NCBI RefSeq assembly: GCF_016918855.1
Contig: NZ_JADKYB010000036.1
Span: 1 to 59,886 of the forward strand
Reading direction: 5' to 3'
DNA length: 59,886 nt
DNA from: Actinacidiphila acididurans
Lineage (GTDB): Bacteria > Actinomycetota > Actinomycetes > Streptomycetales > Streptomycetaceae
A program made the translations under genes and the position numbers. Below, piece after piece: positions 43,099-51,770 of the stretch. Position 1 is the first letter of the stretch, and each line of letters opens with the position of its first letter. The notes under the pieces were generated by a model. The model was not told the origin of the DNA, made no database searches, and worked only from the letters and a program-made list of their open reading frames with translations.

Positions 43099-46000
43099 CT
43101 AGCCGCGGGCCACCGTGCGGGCCGCGTTGTGGGCCTCGACTCGCAGCGCGGCCCGGTCGGCGGACAGGATCTCCGCCGGCCAGGAGACCTCCACGGTGCG
43201 CGACTCGCCGGGCAGCAGCCACAGGTAGTTGTCGCCGTAGAGGGCGGGCAGCACCCGCTTGCCGCCGGCGGCGTCCACCAGGGTGAGCCGGACCATGGCC
43301 GCGACCGCCGAGCCGCTGTTGCGTACCGTGGCCGTCACGGTGCGGCGCGCCCCGCTGTCGGTGACCTTGCCCAGCGAGGTGGCCAGCCGTACCTGCGGCA
43401 GCTTGGCCAGGGCCTGCATGTCCGACGGCTGCCGGTAGCGCCAGTAGGTGTTGGCGGACAGCAGGTTGCCCCGCGCGTCCTCCAGGGTGAGCCGCAGCAG
43501 GTGCAGGTTCGGCAGGGCGTCCGTCCAGCCGGCGGCGAACGCCTTGGCCGTGGCCGCGGACGCGATGTCCACGGTCTGCCGCGAGGTCGCGCCGATCTGC
43601 CGGCCGGAGACGTCGTACATCCGGGCGGTGACCACGGCGCCCTTGACTGCCGTCGGGGTGTGGTTGACCGCGATGACCTGCCAGTCGCCCGGGCCCGCCT
43701 GGACGTGCAGCGGCTCGCACGCGGTGCGGGCGCCGTAGTAGGCGCCGTTGACGTCGAAGTCGTAGTCGTAGGTCTGCCACACCGTGCTGTGCCAGGCCGG
43801 GTGGGACATCCACAGCATCAGGCCGGTGGCGTCCTGCCACAGGTTGGCGTTCCACGCCTCGAACATCGCGCGGTGGTTCTCGAAGTTGACGAACTGCGCC
43901 TTGGCGGTGAAGTCGTCCAGGCCGGTCGCGGTGCCGAGCCGGGTCTCGATGGCGGCCTGGTAGTTCTGCGGCGCCTGGTTCCCGCGGGTGCTCCAGTCGT
44001 GGTAGTACCACGCCCCGCCGATCGGCCACTCGGGCTGGTCGGCCACCAGCTCGCGCATGCTCTCGGCGGTGGAGACGACCGGCATGCCGATCTCTGTGTG
44101 GAAGCCGAAGCTGCCGCTGCCGTAGGTGCTCGGCGAGTAGTAGCGGTCCGGCTCGATCCAGCCGTAGGGGCCGCCGCCGGTGATGATGCCGCCGGCCGAG
44201 TTGTTCTGGTAGAGCAGGCCCGGCGCCTCCTCGGTGACCGCCTGGCGCATGCCGGTGTCGATGGCGGCCGGCGGGTTGCCCTCATTGGCACCGCACCACA
44301 CGACCACGCACGGGTGCAGGCGGTAGCGCCGTACGGTGTCCCGCGCGAGGTCGTTGTACGCCTGGTGGTCCGGCGGGTCCATGCCCCACGCGTTGGGGAA
44401 GTCGTTCCACACCAGCAGGCCGTGCTCGTCGCAGGCCGCGTAGAACTCCTCGCGGTTGCTGCTGGCCACCCAGTTGCGGATCATCGTGAAGTTCATGTCA
44501 CGGTGCATCCGCACGGCGGTGTCCATCCGCTCGGCGGGCATCCGGCGCAGCAGTTCGTCCCAGCCCCAGTTGCCGCCGCGGGCGAATACCGGCACGCCGT
44601 TGACGCTGATCCGCAGCGGGTCGGGCGTGTTGTCGACGGTCTTCACGTCGGTCCAGGAAGAGCCGTCGGTGGAGACCTGGATCGTGTACGTCTTGGGGTA
44701 CGCCGCCTCCCAGACGATGGCGATCCGGTCGAAGGAGACCGCCGAGCCGAGGTCCACCTGGAGCCACTGCTCGTCCTGGTAGGCGGACGACCAGCGGGTG
44801 TTGGGGTCGCCGTCGGTGGCGTTGCCCGGGCCGTGGTCGGACTCCTCCACCGAGGAGGAGGTGGCGGTCTTGTGCAGCGCGAGGTCGGTGCCGGGCGTGG
44901 CGCTGTCGATCACCGACAGGCTCCACAGCGAGGAGCCCCAGCTGGTGGCGCGCGCATGGCAGAAGATCCGCACGTAACGGGCGTTCTGCGCCGGGATGTC
45001 CTCGATCTGGAGGCTGGCGTCGCCGGAGTTGAAGGGCAGCGGCACCGCCGTGTTGTCCACCGCCTTGGCGTCGGTCCACGTCGAGCCGTCGGCGGAGACC
45101 TGGACCCGGTAGGTACGGGCGTACGCCTGCTCCCAGGTCAGGTCGACCCGGTCGAAGGAGACGGAGGAGCCGAGGTCGACCTGCACCCACTGGTCGTCGG
45201 CGAAGGCGGAGGACCAGCGGGTGCCGGAGTCGCCGTCGGTGACGTTGCCGGCGCCGTGGTCCGACTCGTCCTCGGTGGAGGAGGTGGCCGTCTTGTGCAG
45301 CGCGAGGTCGGTGCCGGGCGCGGAACTGTCGATCACCGACAGGCTCCACAGCGAGAAGCCCCAGCCGGTGGCCCGGGTGTCGCACTGGACGCGGACGTAA
45401 CGGGCCTGCTGCTTGCCGAGGTCCACCGACTGGGTGTACGCGTCGCCGGTCGCGACGAACGGCAGCGGCGTCGTGTAGTGGTAGTCGAACTGGCGGATGC
45501 CGAAGCGGGCGGTGCGCCGGTCGCTGGTCTGCCCGTTCACGTCGGCGGTCACGGTCAGCTTGTGCAGGTCGGGGCTGCCGTAGCCGTTGGGCCACCACAG
45601 GCGCGGGTTGCGCAGCTTCAGCGCCGCGTACACCGCGGGGGTGAACACCGCGTCGACGCTCTGGCCGGCCGGGACGGTGACCGTCTGGGAGACCTTGACG
45701 CCGTCGAAGGCGGCGGTGACGGTGGCCTTGATGTCGGCGGTGCCGGCGTTGCGGACCGGTACGGTCACGGTGAGTTCGGCGCTGCCGGTGTCGGGCAGGT
45801 TCGGCAGCACGGTGTCCACGCGCGGGTCGCCGATGACGGCGTGGCCGGTGGAGCGCAGCCGGACGTGGTTCCAGATGCCGCTGACCCGGTCGCGGACCGC
45901 CGGCATCCAGTCCCAGCCGGAGGCGGCCAGGTACGTGGGCGAGTTGCGGTTCATCATGTTGGCGCCGGCGTCCACGAAGGACAGGCCGTCCGGGCCCTTG

Positions 46001-47181
46001 TCGCCGGGGCTGCCGGGGAAGGGCATCGGCGTGACCTGCACGGCCAGCGCCTGCTCGCCGGTCGCGGCCAGCAGGCCGGTCACGTCGTAGGCGGCGCGGG
46101 CGAAGGGGTAGGTCATGCCGCCCACGTGCTGCCCGTTGAGCCAGATGTCGGCCTGGTGGTTGATGCCGTCGAACTCCAGCCAGACGTGGCGGCCGGCGCC
46201 GGTGGGAAGGCCGTCGGGCAGGGCGAAGCCGCGGCGGTACCACCAGGAGTGGCGGGACAGGGCCTCGGGGATGTGCAGGTTGTTCAGGCCGGCCACCGGG
46301 TCGGGCAGCAGGCCCTGGTCGACGAGGGTGGCCAGGACCGTGCCGGGGACGGTGGCCGGCAGCCAGGCGCTGGTGTCCAGGGCGGGGCGGGACAGGTCCG
46401 CGCCCTTGCCGCCGGCCCGGTCGTCCATGGTCAGCGTCCAGCCGGACTCCAGCGGGACCGTGCCGTCGGAGGCGACGTGCAGCGACGGGGCGTTGTGGGT
46501 GTGGGTGCCCCAGTCGGTCCAGCCGGTGGCGGCGGGGCGGTGGCCGCGCGGGGTGCCGTACACCTCGAAGCCGTTCAGGCCCAGGGGGTTGGCGTTGGAG
46601 CGCTTGCGCACGGTGAGCCGGACGAAGCGGGCGGCGGCCGGCTGCGTCAGGGGGATCTCGACCACGCCGCCGGTGCCGGCCGTGGTCCGGTACACCGGGG
46701 TCCAGGACTGCTCGTCCAGCGAGGTGTCCACGGTGAAGTCGACCGCGCAGCTGGACAGGATCTCCTGGCCGGTGGTGTTGTCCCACGGGTCGCCGTCGGT
46801 GGACGGGGTGAACACCGGGTCGTTCACGGTGGCCTCGAAGGTGAGGCGGATCAGGTCCACGTCGCAGGTGCCCTGGAGGTCCACGCGGATCCACTGCGGG
46901 TCGCCCGCGGCGGCCCGCCATCCGCTGCCCTTGACGCCGGTCGAGGTGAGCGTGTCGACGGCGAACTCGGCCGGGGTGGGCGCGTAGTCGGTGGAGGAGA
47001 CGGCGACCGGGCGGTAGGCGGCGAGTTCGCCGCGGGTGGCGGTGCCGCTCCCGGCTGCCGCCGCGGTCTGGGCGGCAGCGCTGGTCGCGGGCAGTACGGC
47101 CCCCAGGCCGAGGCCTGCGAGCAGGCTCGATCCGGTCGTGACGACCGACCGGCGGGACGGGCGGGGAGGGTGATTCGGCAT
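43099..47181 (-). CDS. Secreted GH2 glycosidase with inserted tandem discoidin modules
   Basis: This is a 1360-aa exported enzyme. A Tat-type signal (PSRRSVVTTGSSLLAGLGLG) opens it. Residues about 45-210 form an F5/8-type-C module. The GH2 sugar-binding and Ig-like domains run from about 215 to 570 (WWYRRGFALPDG, NHQADIWLNGQHVG). The catalytic barrel starts near 850 (ISVNGVPVFARGGNWGWDEL) with VVWCGANEGNP as the acid/base and FHTEIGMPVV as the nucleophile region. Between them, residues about 572-848 hold two further discoidin repeats of about 140 aa each. The fold suggests a beta-mannosidase or exo-glucosaminidase. The start could also be ATG 47196. Confidence 0.8.
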   Translation of the reverse strand: MPNHPPRPSRRSVVTTGSSLLAGLGLGAVLPATSAAAQTAAAAGSGTATRGELAAYRPVAVSSTDYAPTPAEFAVDTLTSTGVKGSGWRAAAGDPQWIRVDLQGTCDVDLIRLTFEATVNDPVFTPSTDGDPWDNTTGQEILSSCAVDFTVDTSLDEQSWTPVYRTTAGTGGVVEIPLTQPAAARFVRLTVRKRSNANPLGLNGFEVYGTPRGHRPAATGWTDWGTHTHNAPSLHVASDGTVPLESGWTLTMDDRAGGKGADLSRPALDTSAWLPATVPGTVLATLVDQGLLPDPVAGLNNLHIPEALSRHSWWYRRGFALPDGLPTGAGRHVWLEFDGINHQADIWLNGQHVGGMTYPFARAAYDVTGLLAATGEQALAVQVTPMPFPGSPGDKGPDGLSFVDAGANMMNRNSPTYLAASGWDWMPAVRDRVSGIWNHVRLRSTGHAVIGDPRVDTVLPNLPDTGSAELTVTVPVRNAGTADIKATVTAAFDGVKVSQTVTVPAGQSVDAVFTPAVYAALKLRNPRLWWPNGYGSPDLHKLTVTADVNGQTSDRRTARFGIRQFDYHYTTPLPFVATGDAYTQSVDLGKQQARYVRVQCDTRATGWGFSLWSLSVIDSSAPGTDLALHKTATSSTEDESDHGAGNVTDGDSGTRWSSAFADDQWVQVDLGSSVSFDRVDLTWEQAYARTYRVQVSADGSTWTDAKAVDNTAVPLPFNSGDASLQIEDIPAQNARYVRIFCHARATSWGSSLWSLSVIDSATPGTDLALHKTATSSSVEESDHGPGNATDGDPNTRWSSAYQDEQWLQVDLGSAVSFDRIAIVWEAAYPKTYTIQVSTDGSSWTDVKTVDNTPDPLRISVNGVPVFARGGNWGWDELLRRMPAERMDTAVRMHRDMNFTMIRNWVASSNREEFYAACDEHGLLVWNDFPNAWGMDPPDHQAYNDLARDTVRRYRLHPCVVVWCGANEGNPPAAIDTGMRQAVTEEAPGLLYQNNSAGGIITGGGPYGWIEPDRYYSPSTYGSGSFGFHTEIGMPVVSTAESMRELVADQPEWPIGGAWYYHDWSTRGNQAPQNYQAAIETRLGTATGLDDFTAKAQFVNFENHRAMFEAWNANLWQDATGLMLWMSHPAWHSTVWQTYDYDFDVNGAYYGARTACEPLHVQAGPGDWQVIAVNHTPTAVKGAVVTARMYDVSGRQIGATSRQTVDIASAATAKAFAAGWTDALPNLHLLRLTLEDARGNLLSANTYWRYRQPSDMQALAKLPQVRLATSLGKVTDSGARRTVTATVRNSGSAVAAMVRLTLVDAAGGKRVLPALYGDNYLWLLPGESRTVEVSWPAEILSADRAALRVEAHNAARTVARG

Positions 47182-47241
47182 GTGCGCGGGTTCCATTCCC
47201 AGGCGGGACCAAGGGGTGTGCGGCCCCCGGCCCACCCCTCA

Positions 47242-47255
47242 TGACAACGTTGCCA
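47242..47255 (-). promoter_or_regulatory. LacI-type operator upstream of the GH2 gene
   Basis: TGACAACGTTGCCA is an inverted repeat with one mismatch and a central AACGTT, the design expected for LacI-family repressors of sugar genes. It lies about 60 bp upstream of the GH2 start. No LacI-family gene is in the window, so the repressor would be encoded elsewhere. A further hairpin, CGAGGGG-TGCC-CCCCTCG, is at 47344-47361 in the same 294-bp divergent gap. Confidence 0.55.
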
Positions 47256-47475
47256 AACGCTCTCTTCTGGCTTGCGTCCTGTCAAGCCCTGGGGCACACC
47301 CGGAGGGTGTGCCGCCTGCCACCCGGGGCGCGTGCCCTCGGGGCGAGGGGTGCCCCCCTCGACGGGCTCGGGCGGGAGGCGTGTGGGCTCGGAGGTGGTG
47401 CGGACGTCGTTTCTCATGGCGCCGGGATCGGCTCACCGCTGGTGAAGGGCCGGTGCTCGGCGTCATGATCGCTGT

Positions 47476-47934
47476 GTGACGACCGGACGGCGCCCGCTTC
47501 TTCATCATGAGTGGCTCGCAGATGTGTGGAAGCAGGGCGACGGGACGTTGCTGGCTTCGATCTCCGTCGACCCGGCCGTGCGGGCGCCGCGCATGAACGG
47601 ACACGGGGACGCGGAAGTCCTTCTCGACTTCGGTGAGGTCGAGCCCGGGCCCGACCTCGACCGGCGCCTCACGGTAGTCGTGGCAAGGATCCGCCACGCC
47701 TTGGCCGCCCTCCCGGAGATCGTCGCCTACGCGGTGGCCCACGGACCGCGGCGGTGGCGCGACCACTACGAGAGGGCGGACCCTCAACCCCTTGCGGATC
47801 GCCTCTTCCTGGAGGGCTTCGGAGTGGACGCGGAGCTCAACCTGTCCGTCTGGTTCGACTTCGGCGACCTGGACATGATCGTCGTCGCCCTCGACGCGTA
47901 TGGCCGAGGCCAGGCAGTGGAATTGCGGCCCTGA
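47476..47934 (+). CDS. Hypothetical protein, 152 aa
   Basis: This is a cytosolic protein of unknown family. It opens VTTGRRPLLHHEWLADVW, then LVRDLF-free acidic and His-rich segments, and it has a well-formed C-terminal half with SVWFDFGDLDMIVVALDAYG. Codon use is typical of the genome, which supports it as a real gene. GTG 47476 lacks a ribosome-binding site, but a CATGAT hexamer ends 6 nt before it, with TGGTGA at a fitting -35 distance, consistent with a leaderless transcript. I do not recognise a domain. Confidence 0.65.
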   Translation: MTTGRRPLLHHEWLADVWKQGDGTLLASISVDPAVRAPRMNGHGDAEVLLDFGEVEPGPDLDRRLTVVVARIRHALAALPEIVAYAVAHGPRRWRDHYERADPQPLADRLFLEGFGVDAELNLSVWFDFGDLDMIVVALDAYGRGQAVELRP

Positions 47935-48009
47935 TCGGTTTCACGGGTGCGGTCCGGCACAAACCGTTCGGCGTGGCGCCGTGACTAATCGGTTGTCGGC
48001 AGGGGGTGG

Positions 48010-48768
48010 TTGGCGGACACTGTCGCGGTGTTTTCCGATGCCGACGCTGCCGCGCTGTACGACGTGCTGAACCCGTGGGATCCGGACCGGCGGGCCGACG
48101 ACGGCTTCTACTTCCCGTTGGTGATGGGCTCGGAGTCGGTCCTGGACGTCGGTTGCGGCACCGGGGCGATGCTGAGCCTCGCTCGTGAGCGTGGCCATCG
48201 CGGTCGGCTGGTCGGGCTCGATCCGGACCGGGCCGCGCTGGACCGGGCCCGGCGCCGCGCCGAGGTCGAGTGGGTGGAGGGCACCGCGGCAGAGGCGAGG
48301 AGCGGTGCCGGCTTCGATCTGGCGACGATGACCGGCCATGCCTTCCAGGACTTGGTCACCGATCAGGTCGTACGCGATTCACTGGCGGCCATCCATGGAA
48401 CGCTGCGCCGAGGCGGTCGTTTCGTGTTCGAGACGCGCCATCCCCAGGCGCGGGCCTGGGAGGAATGGACCGCCTCGAACCCGGACGACGTGGTCGAGGT
48501 CGTCGACGAGGCCGGCCGCGCGCTGCGGTACTGGCACGACGTGGATTCCGTCGCCGACGACGTGGTCACGATCCGCGGGACGGTGGCCCGGCTGGACGGC
48601 ACCGTACTCAGGGTCTTCCGGGAAAGCCTGCGGTTTCTCGACGTTGCGGCGCTCAACGGGTTCCTCCTCGAAGCGGGCTTCGAGATCGAGGAGCAGTACG
48701 GGACCTGGAACCGGGAACCGATTACGGCGTCCAGCCGGGAGATCATCACGGTCGCCCGCCGGGGATAA
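48010..48768 (+). CDS. Class I SAM-dependent methyltransferase
   Basis: This is a 252-aa cytosolic methyltransferase. Motif I is VLDVGCGTGAMLSLA (about 44-58), followed by LVGLDPDRAALDRARRR as motif post-I, FDLATMTGHAFQDL as motif II-like, and GGRFVFETRHP in strand 5. The length and shape are those of the ubiquinone/bacterial small-molecule methyltransferases; the substrate is unknown. TTG 48010 has an AGGGGG tract just upstream; GTG 48028 is an alternative. It converges with the kinase-like gene 14 bp away. Confidence 0.8.
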   Translation: MADTVAVFSDADAAALYDVLNPWDPDRRADDGFYFPLVMGSESVLDVGCGTGAMLSLARERGHRGRLVGLDPDRAALDRARRRAEVEWVEGTAAEARSGAGFDLATMTGHAFQDLVTDQVVRDSLAAIHGTLRRGGRFVFETRHPQARAWEEWTASNPDDVVEVVDEAGRALRYWHDVDSVADDVVTIRGTVARLDGTVLRVFRESLRFLDVAALNGFLLEAGFEIEEQYGTWNREPITASSREIITVARRG

Positions 48769-48782
48769 GTTTCACTCGGCAC

Positions 48783-49469
48783 CTACCGCCGCCGGGTCGC
48801 GCACCGGGCATTCACCGACTCATCGCCCGACGCGGCACCGAGGACGGAGCGCCCCACCGCGTCCTGAGCCGCCGCAGCCGCGAGCACCGCTTCGGCGAGC
48901 TTTTCGGGGGGCCGGCCCGAGGACGTGTCGATGTGGTCCAGGCCCAGCCGTGCGACGGCGTCACGCACCAGTTTCTGGTAACGCAGGGTGCGGGCAAGGA
49001 ACTTGTCGATCGGGTCGCGGCCTTGGGCGGGCATCCGGTCGTAATGGCTTGCCGCGTGCATGCGGCTGGACAGGGTGCCCTCGTCCGCGGTGAGCCACAC
49101 GGCGGCCGTGTGGGGCACGGTGAGGTTCGCGACGTTCTCCGGAAGGAGGGCGGACCCCTCCAGGACAAGTCCTGCCCTGTTGGGTGCCGCGAGGGCGTGG
49201 GTCGTGATCAGCTCCTCGATCCGCGGCCACAGCCGCTGATAGTGGTCCAGCACGGAGGTGATGAGCTCGTCGACAGAGAGGGAGCGGTAGTGGTCGTCGA
49301 CATCCGGTGGAACCTGCCATTGCGGGGTCGGCCACGGTCGTCCGGGATGGCGCGCCAGCCCGTCGGTGGGCAGGCAGTCGAACCCGAGCCGGTCGGCCAC
49401 CGCGCGGGCCACGGTCGACTTGCCGGTGTGCGAGGTTCCTCCGATCAGCATCACGCGTAGGCCGTTCAC
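48783..49469 (-). CDS. P-loop kinase-like ATPase
   Basis: This is a 228-aa protein with the Walker A motif GGTSHTGKST (10-19). It has features of the small nucleotide/2-phosphoglycerate-kinase-like AAA group: DCLPTDGLARHPGRPWPTP after the P-loop, and a basic lid region (SRMHAASHYDRMPAQGRDPI). The substrate is unknown. GTG 49469 overlaps the stop of the RidA gene (GTGA), so the two are translationally coupled and co-expressed. The neighbourhood does not reveal the pathway. Confidence 0.7.
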   Translation of the reverse strand: MNGLRVMLIGGTSHTGKSTVARAVADRLGFDCLPTDGLARHPGRPWPTPQWQVPPDVDDHYRSLSVDELITSVLDHYQRLWPRIEELITTHALAAPNRAGLVLEGSALLPENVANLTVPHTAAVWLTADEGTLSSRMHAASHYDRMPAQGRDPIDKFLARTLRYQKLVRDAVARLGLDHIDTSSGRPPEKLAEAVLAAAAAQDAVGRSVLGAASGDESVNARCATRRR

Positions 49470-49873
49470 GGCAGGGCCGCGGTGAGGTCGACCTCGATGA
49501 GTTGGCCGGTGAAGCCGAGTTGGGCAACGCCCAGGAGGGTGCTGGCTGTGGTGAAGGCGGGGCCGATCACCGAATCCGTGAGGCGGCGCCATGCGGCGCC
49601 CAGGACGTGGGTGTCGTCGGTGCAGACGTAGATGACCGAGCGCACGACGTCCTCGGGGCCGGCGTCCACCGCGGCAAGGGCTGCCAGCGCGTTCTTCGCG
49701 ATCTGATCGATCTGCAGGTCCAGCGACCCGGGGCCGACGAGCCGGCCGTCGCCGTCCAGGGGGCACTGTCCGGCCAAGTAGGCCGTCCGGCCGGCTTCCA
49801 CCACCGTGACATGGTGATAGCCGGGCGTTTCGTGCAATGGTTCCGGGTTGATGCGGGTGATCTTCGCGTTCAT
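49466..49873 (-). CDS. RidA/YjgF-family protein
   Basis: This is a 135-aa protein of the RidA fold. Marker strings are YHHVTVVEAGRTAYLAGQCP, LQIDQIAKNALAALAAVDAG, DVVRSVIYV and GQLIEVDLTAALP. The family often removes reactive imine/enamine intermediates, but the conserved Arg that marks true RidA enzymes is not clearly placed in the last segment, so it may belong to another Rid subgroup. It is the upstream member of a two-gene unit with the P-loop kinase. Confidence 0.8.
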   Translation of the reverse strand: MNAKITRINPEPLHETPGYHHVTVVEAGRTAYLAGQCPLDGDGRLVGPGSLDLQIDQIAKNALAALAAVDAGPEDVVRSVIYVCTDDTHVLGAAWRRLTDSVIGPAFTTASTLLGVAQLGFTGQLIEVDLTAALP

Positions 49874-49967
49874 ACCGCCGAGTCTGGCCGACCCACGGCC
49901 CGGGCCGCACTCGCATTACCCGCCCGCTGCGTACTTCCGCCGTCCATGGCTGCGGCCCCCGCCTTGA

Positions 49968-50591
49968 CGCGCCCCCGTCACACCCTTCGACGAGTCGTCG
50001 TGGACGGACGTGACCAACGGCGTCACGGCCTACGCCAAGCCCAAGACGCTTGGCGAGCGGGCGGCGTGGGACTTCATCGAGAGGGAGGGCGAGGAACTGG
50101 AGCTCTCCGTGGTGAACCCGACGGGGATCCTCGACCCGGTGCTCGGCCCGGACTACTCGACCTCCATCGGGTCCGTCGTCCTTCTGCTCAACCGGGCCAT
50201 GCCCCGCCTGCCGCGCATGACATTCGGCGTCGTGGACGTGCGCGACGTGGCCGACCTGCATGTACGGGCCCTGACCCACCCAGCCGCCGCGGGCGAGCGG
50301 TTCCTGGCCACCGCCGGCATGGTGACGCTGCCGGACATGGCCCTGGCGCTCAAGGCGTCGCTCGGAGAAGCGGCGAGGCGCGTGCCGACCCGGACCGTCC
50401 CCGACTGGCTGGTACGCCTGGCCGCCGTCTTCGACTCCACCGCCCGCCAGGCCCTGCCCATGCTCGGCCGGCCGCACCGGGCGACGAGCGCAAAGGCCGA
50501 GCGCGAGCTTGGCTGGACGCCCAGGACCACGCAGGAGGCGGTGGCGGCGACCGCCGAGAGCGTGCTGCGCCTCGGACTGGTCGACCGGTAG
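49968..50591 (+). pseudogene. 5'-truncated NAD-dependent epimerase/dehydratase
   Basis: The open frame begins after an in-frame TGA (49965) at the motif PFDESSWTDV. It continues through the catalytic YAKPK (YxxxK) segment at about 50025-50050, WDFIEREGEELELSVVNPTG and the C-terminal domain to residue 193. The whole N-terminal Rossmann half (GxxGxxG and NAD-binding strands, about 130 residues) is missing, and the sequence upstream does not encode it in any frame. An internal GTG at 50010 could in principle start a fragment. I read it as a remnant of an atypical short-chain reductase (dihydroflavonol-reductase-like). Confidence 0.75.
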
Positions 50592-50621
50592 CCCAACTCG
50601 TCACGAGAAGCAGGAGCGTTG

Positions 50622-51740
50622 ATGGACTCGACCGCGCCAGGACGTACGGCCGGACATGCGGCCCGCGTGTCCGCGTACGCGACCGCGGGAGCACGGCTGG
50701 CGCTGTTCAGTGACCGCCGGCTCGCGCAGGCAGTGGCCGCCGCGCCGGGGCTCGGCACCGGAATCGGCGGCAGGTCGGCGGAGTTGGAAATCGAAGGGGT
50801 ACGTGTCTTCGTCAAGCGGGTGCCGCTGACCGACATCGAGTTACGGCCCGAGCATGTCCGGTCCACCGCCAACCTCTTCGGGCTTCCGCTCTTCTACCAG
50901 TACGGCGTGGGGTCGGCGGGGTTCGGTGCCTGGCGGGAACTGGCCGCTCACCTCATGACCACGGGCTGGGTCCTCAAGAACGAGTACGCGGGTTTTCCGC
51001 TGCTGTACCACTGGCGGGTCCTGCCGGACAGTCCCCCCGAGGGCTTCGCCGACCAGTTCGGGGGCATCGAGGGGGCCGTCGCGCACTGGGACGGGGCACC
51101 GGCGGTACGGCGCCGGCTGGAGGCCATCGGCAGGTCCTCGTCCAGCTTGGTGCTCTTCCTGGAGTACGTGCCGCGGACGCTCGCCGCCTGGCTCGGCGAG
51201 GCCCGCAAGGAAGGTGAGCAGGGGCCGGAGCAAGAGCGCGAGCACGGGCCGGAGCCGGAAAGCGCGCCCTACACATGGGTCGAGGACGAACTGATCCGCG
51301 GCACGCAATTCATGAGCGCGCGCGGACTGGTGCATTTCGACGCGCACTTCGCCAACCTCCTGACCGACGGCCGCCAGGTGTACTTCGCGGATTTCGGGCT
51401 CGCGCTCAGCCGCGAGTTCGAGCTCTCGGCGACGGAGGAGGCATTTCTGACCGACCACCTTGTCTACGACGGCAGTTACGCCCCGGCCCACCTGCTGCGC
51501 TTTCACCTGCCCGACGGCGTACGGGGCGGCAGCGACCACGAGACCTTCCTGCGGGACTGGGTGGCGGGCCGGCGCCTCGACGGGGTCCCACCCGGAATCG
51601 GCAGGATCCTCGACCGGCACGCCCCGCACGCCCTCGTCCTGGACGACTTCCACCGCCGGCTCCTCACCCGGAGCAAACGCACCCCCTTTCCGGCGGCGGA
51701 GGTCCGGCATGCGCTGGCCGGCACCTACGCGGCCGGCTGA
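50622..51740 (+). CDS. Protein-kinase-fold protein
   Basis: This is a 372-aa cytosolic protein. The N-lobe includes VRVFVKRVPL as a possible ATP-Lys strand. The catalytic loop is LVHFDAHFANLL (HxDxxxxN form) and the metal-binding loop is FADFGLALS. These are the core of protein-kinase-like or aminoglycoside-phosphotransferase-like enzymes. A low-complexity E/Q/P run (EGEQGPEQEREHGPEPES) precedes the catalytic loop. Partner or substrate is unknown. ATG 50622 has AGGAG 6 nt upstream. It lies 30 bp after the epimerase remnant and converges with rox. Confidence 0.7.
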   Translation: MDSTAPGRTAGHAARVSAYATAGARLALFSDRRLAQAVAAAPGLGTGIGGRSAELEIEGVRVFVKRVPLTDIELRPEHVRSTANLFGLPLFYQYGVGSAGFGAWRELAAHLMTTGWVLKNEYAGFPLLYHWRVLPDSPPEGFADQFGGIEGAVAHWDGAPAVRRRLEAIGRSSSSLVLFLEYVPRTLAAWLGEARKEGEQGPEQEREHGPEPESAPYTWVEDELIRGTQFMSARGLVHFDAHFANLLTDGRQVYFADFGLALSREFELSATEEAFLTDHLVYDGSYAPAHLLRFHLPDGVRGGSDHETFLRDWVAGRRLDGVPPGIGRILDRHAPHALVLDDFHRRLLTRSKRTPFPAAEVRHALAGTYAAG

Positions 51741-51770
51741 TCGAAGCCGCCGCTACGGTCGCGGGTTCAG

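Noticed and set aside
43129..47244. Plus-strand open frame of about 1370 codons opposite the GH2 gene
   Set aside because: It is the exact antisense of a gene with clear GH2 and discoidin motifs; composition is typical of GC-rich antisense frames.
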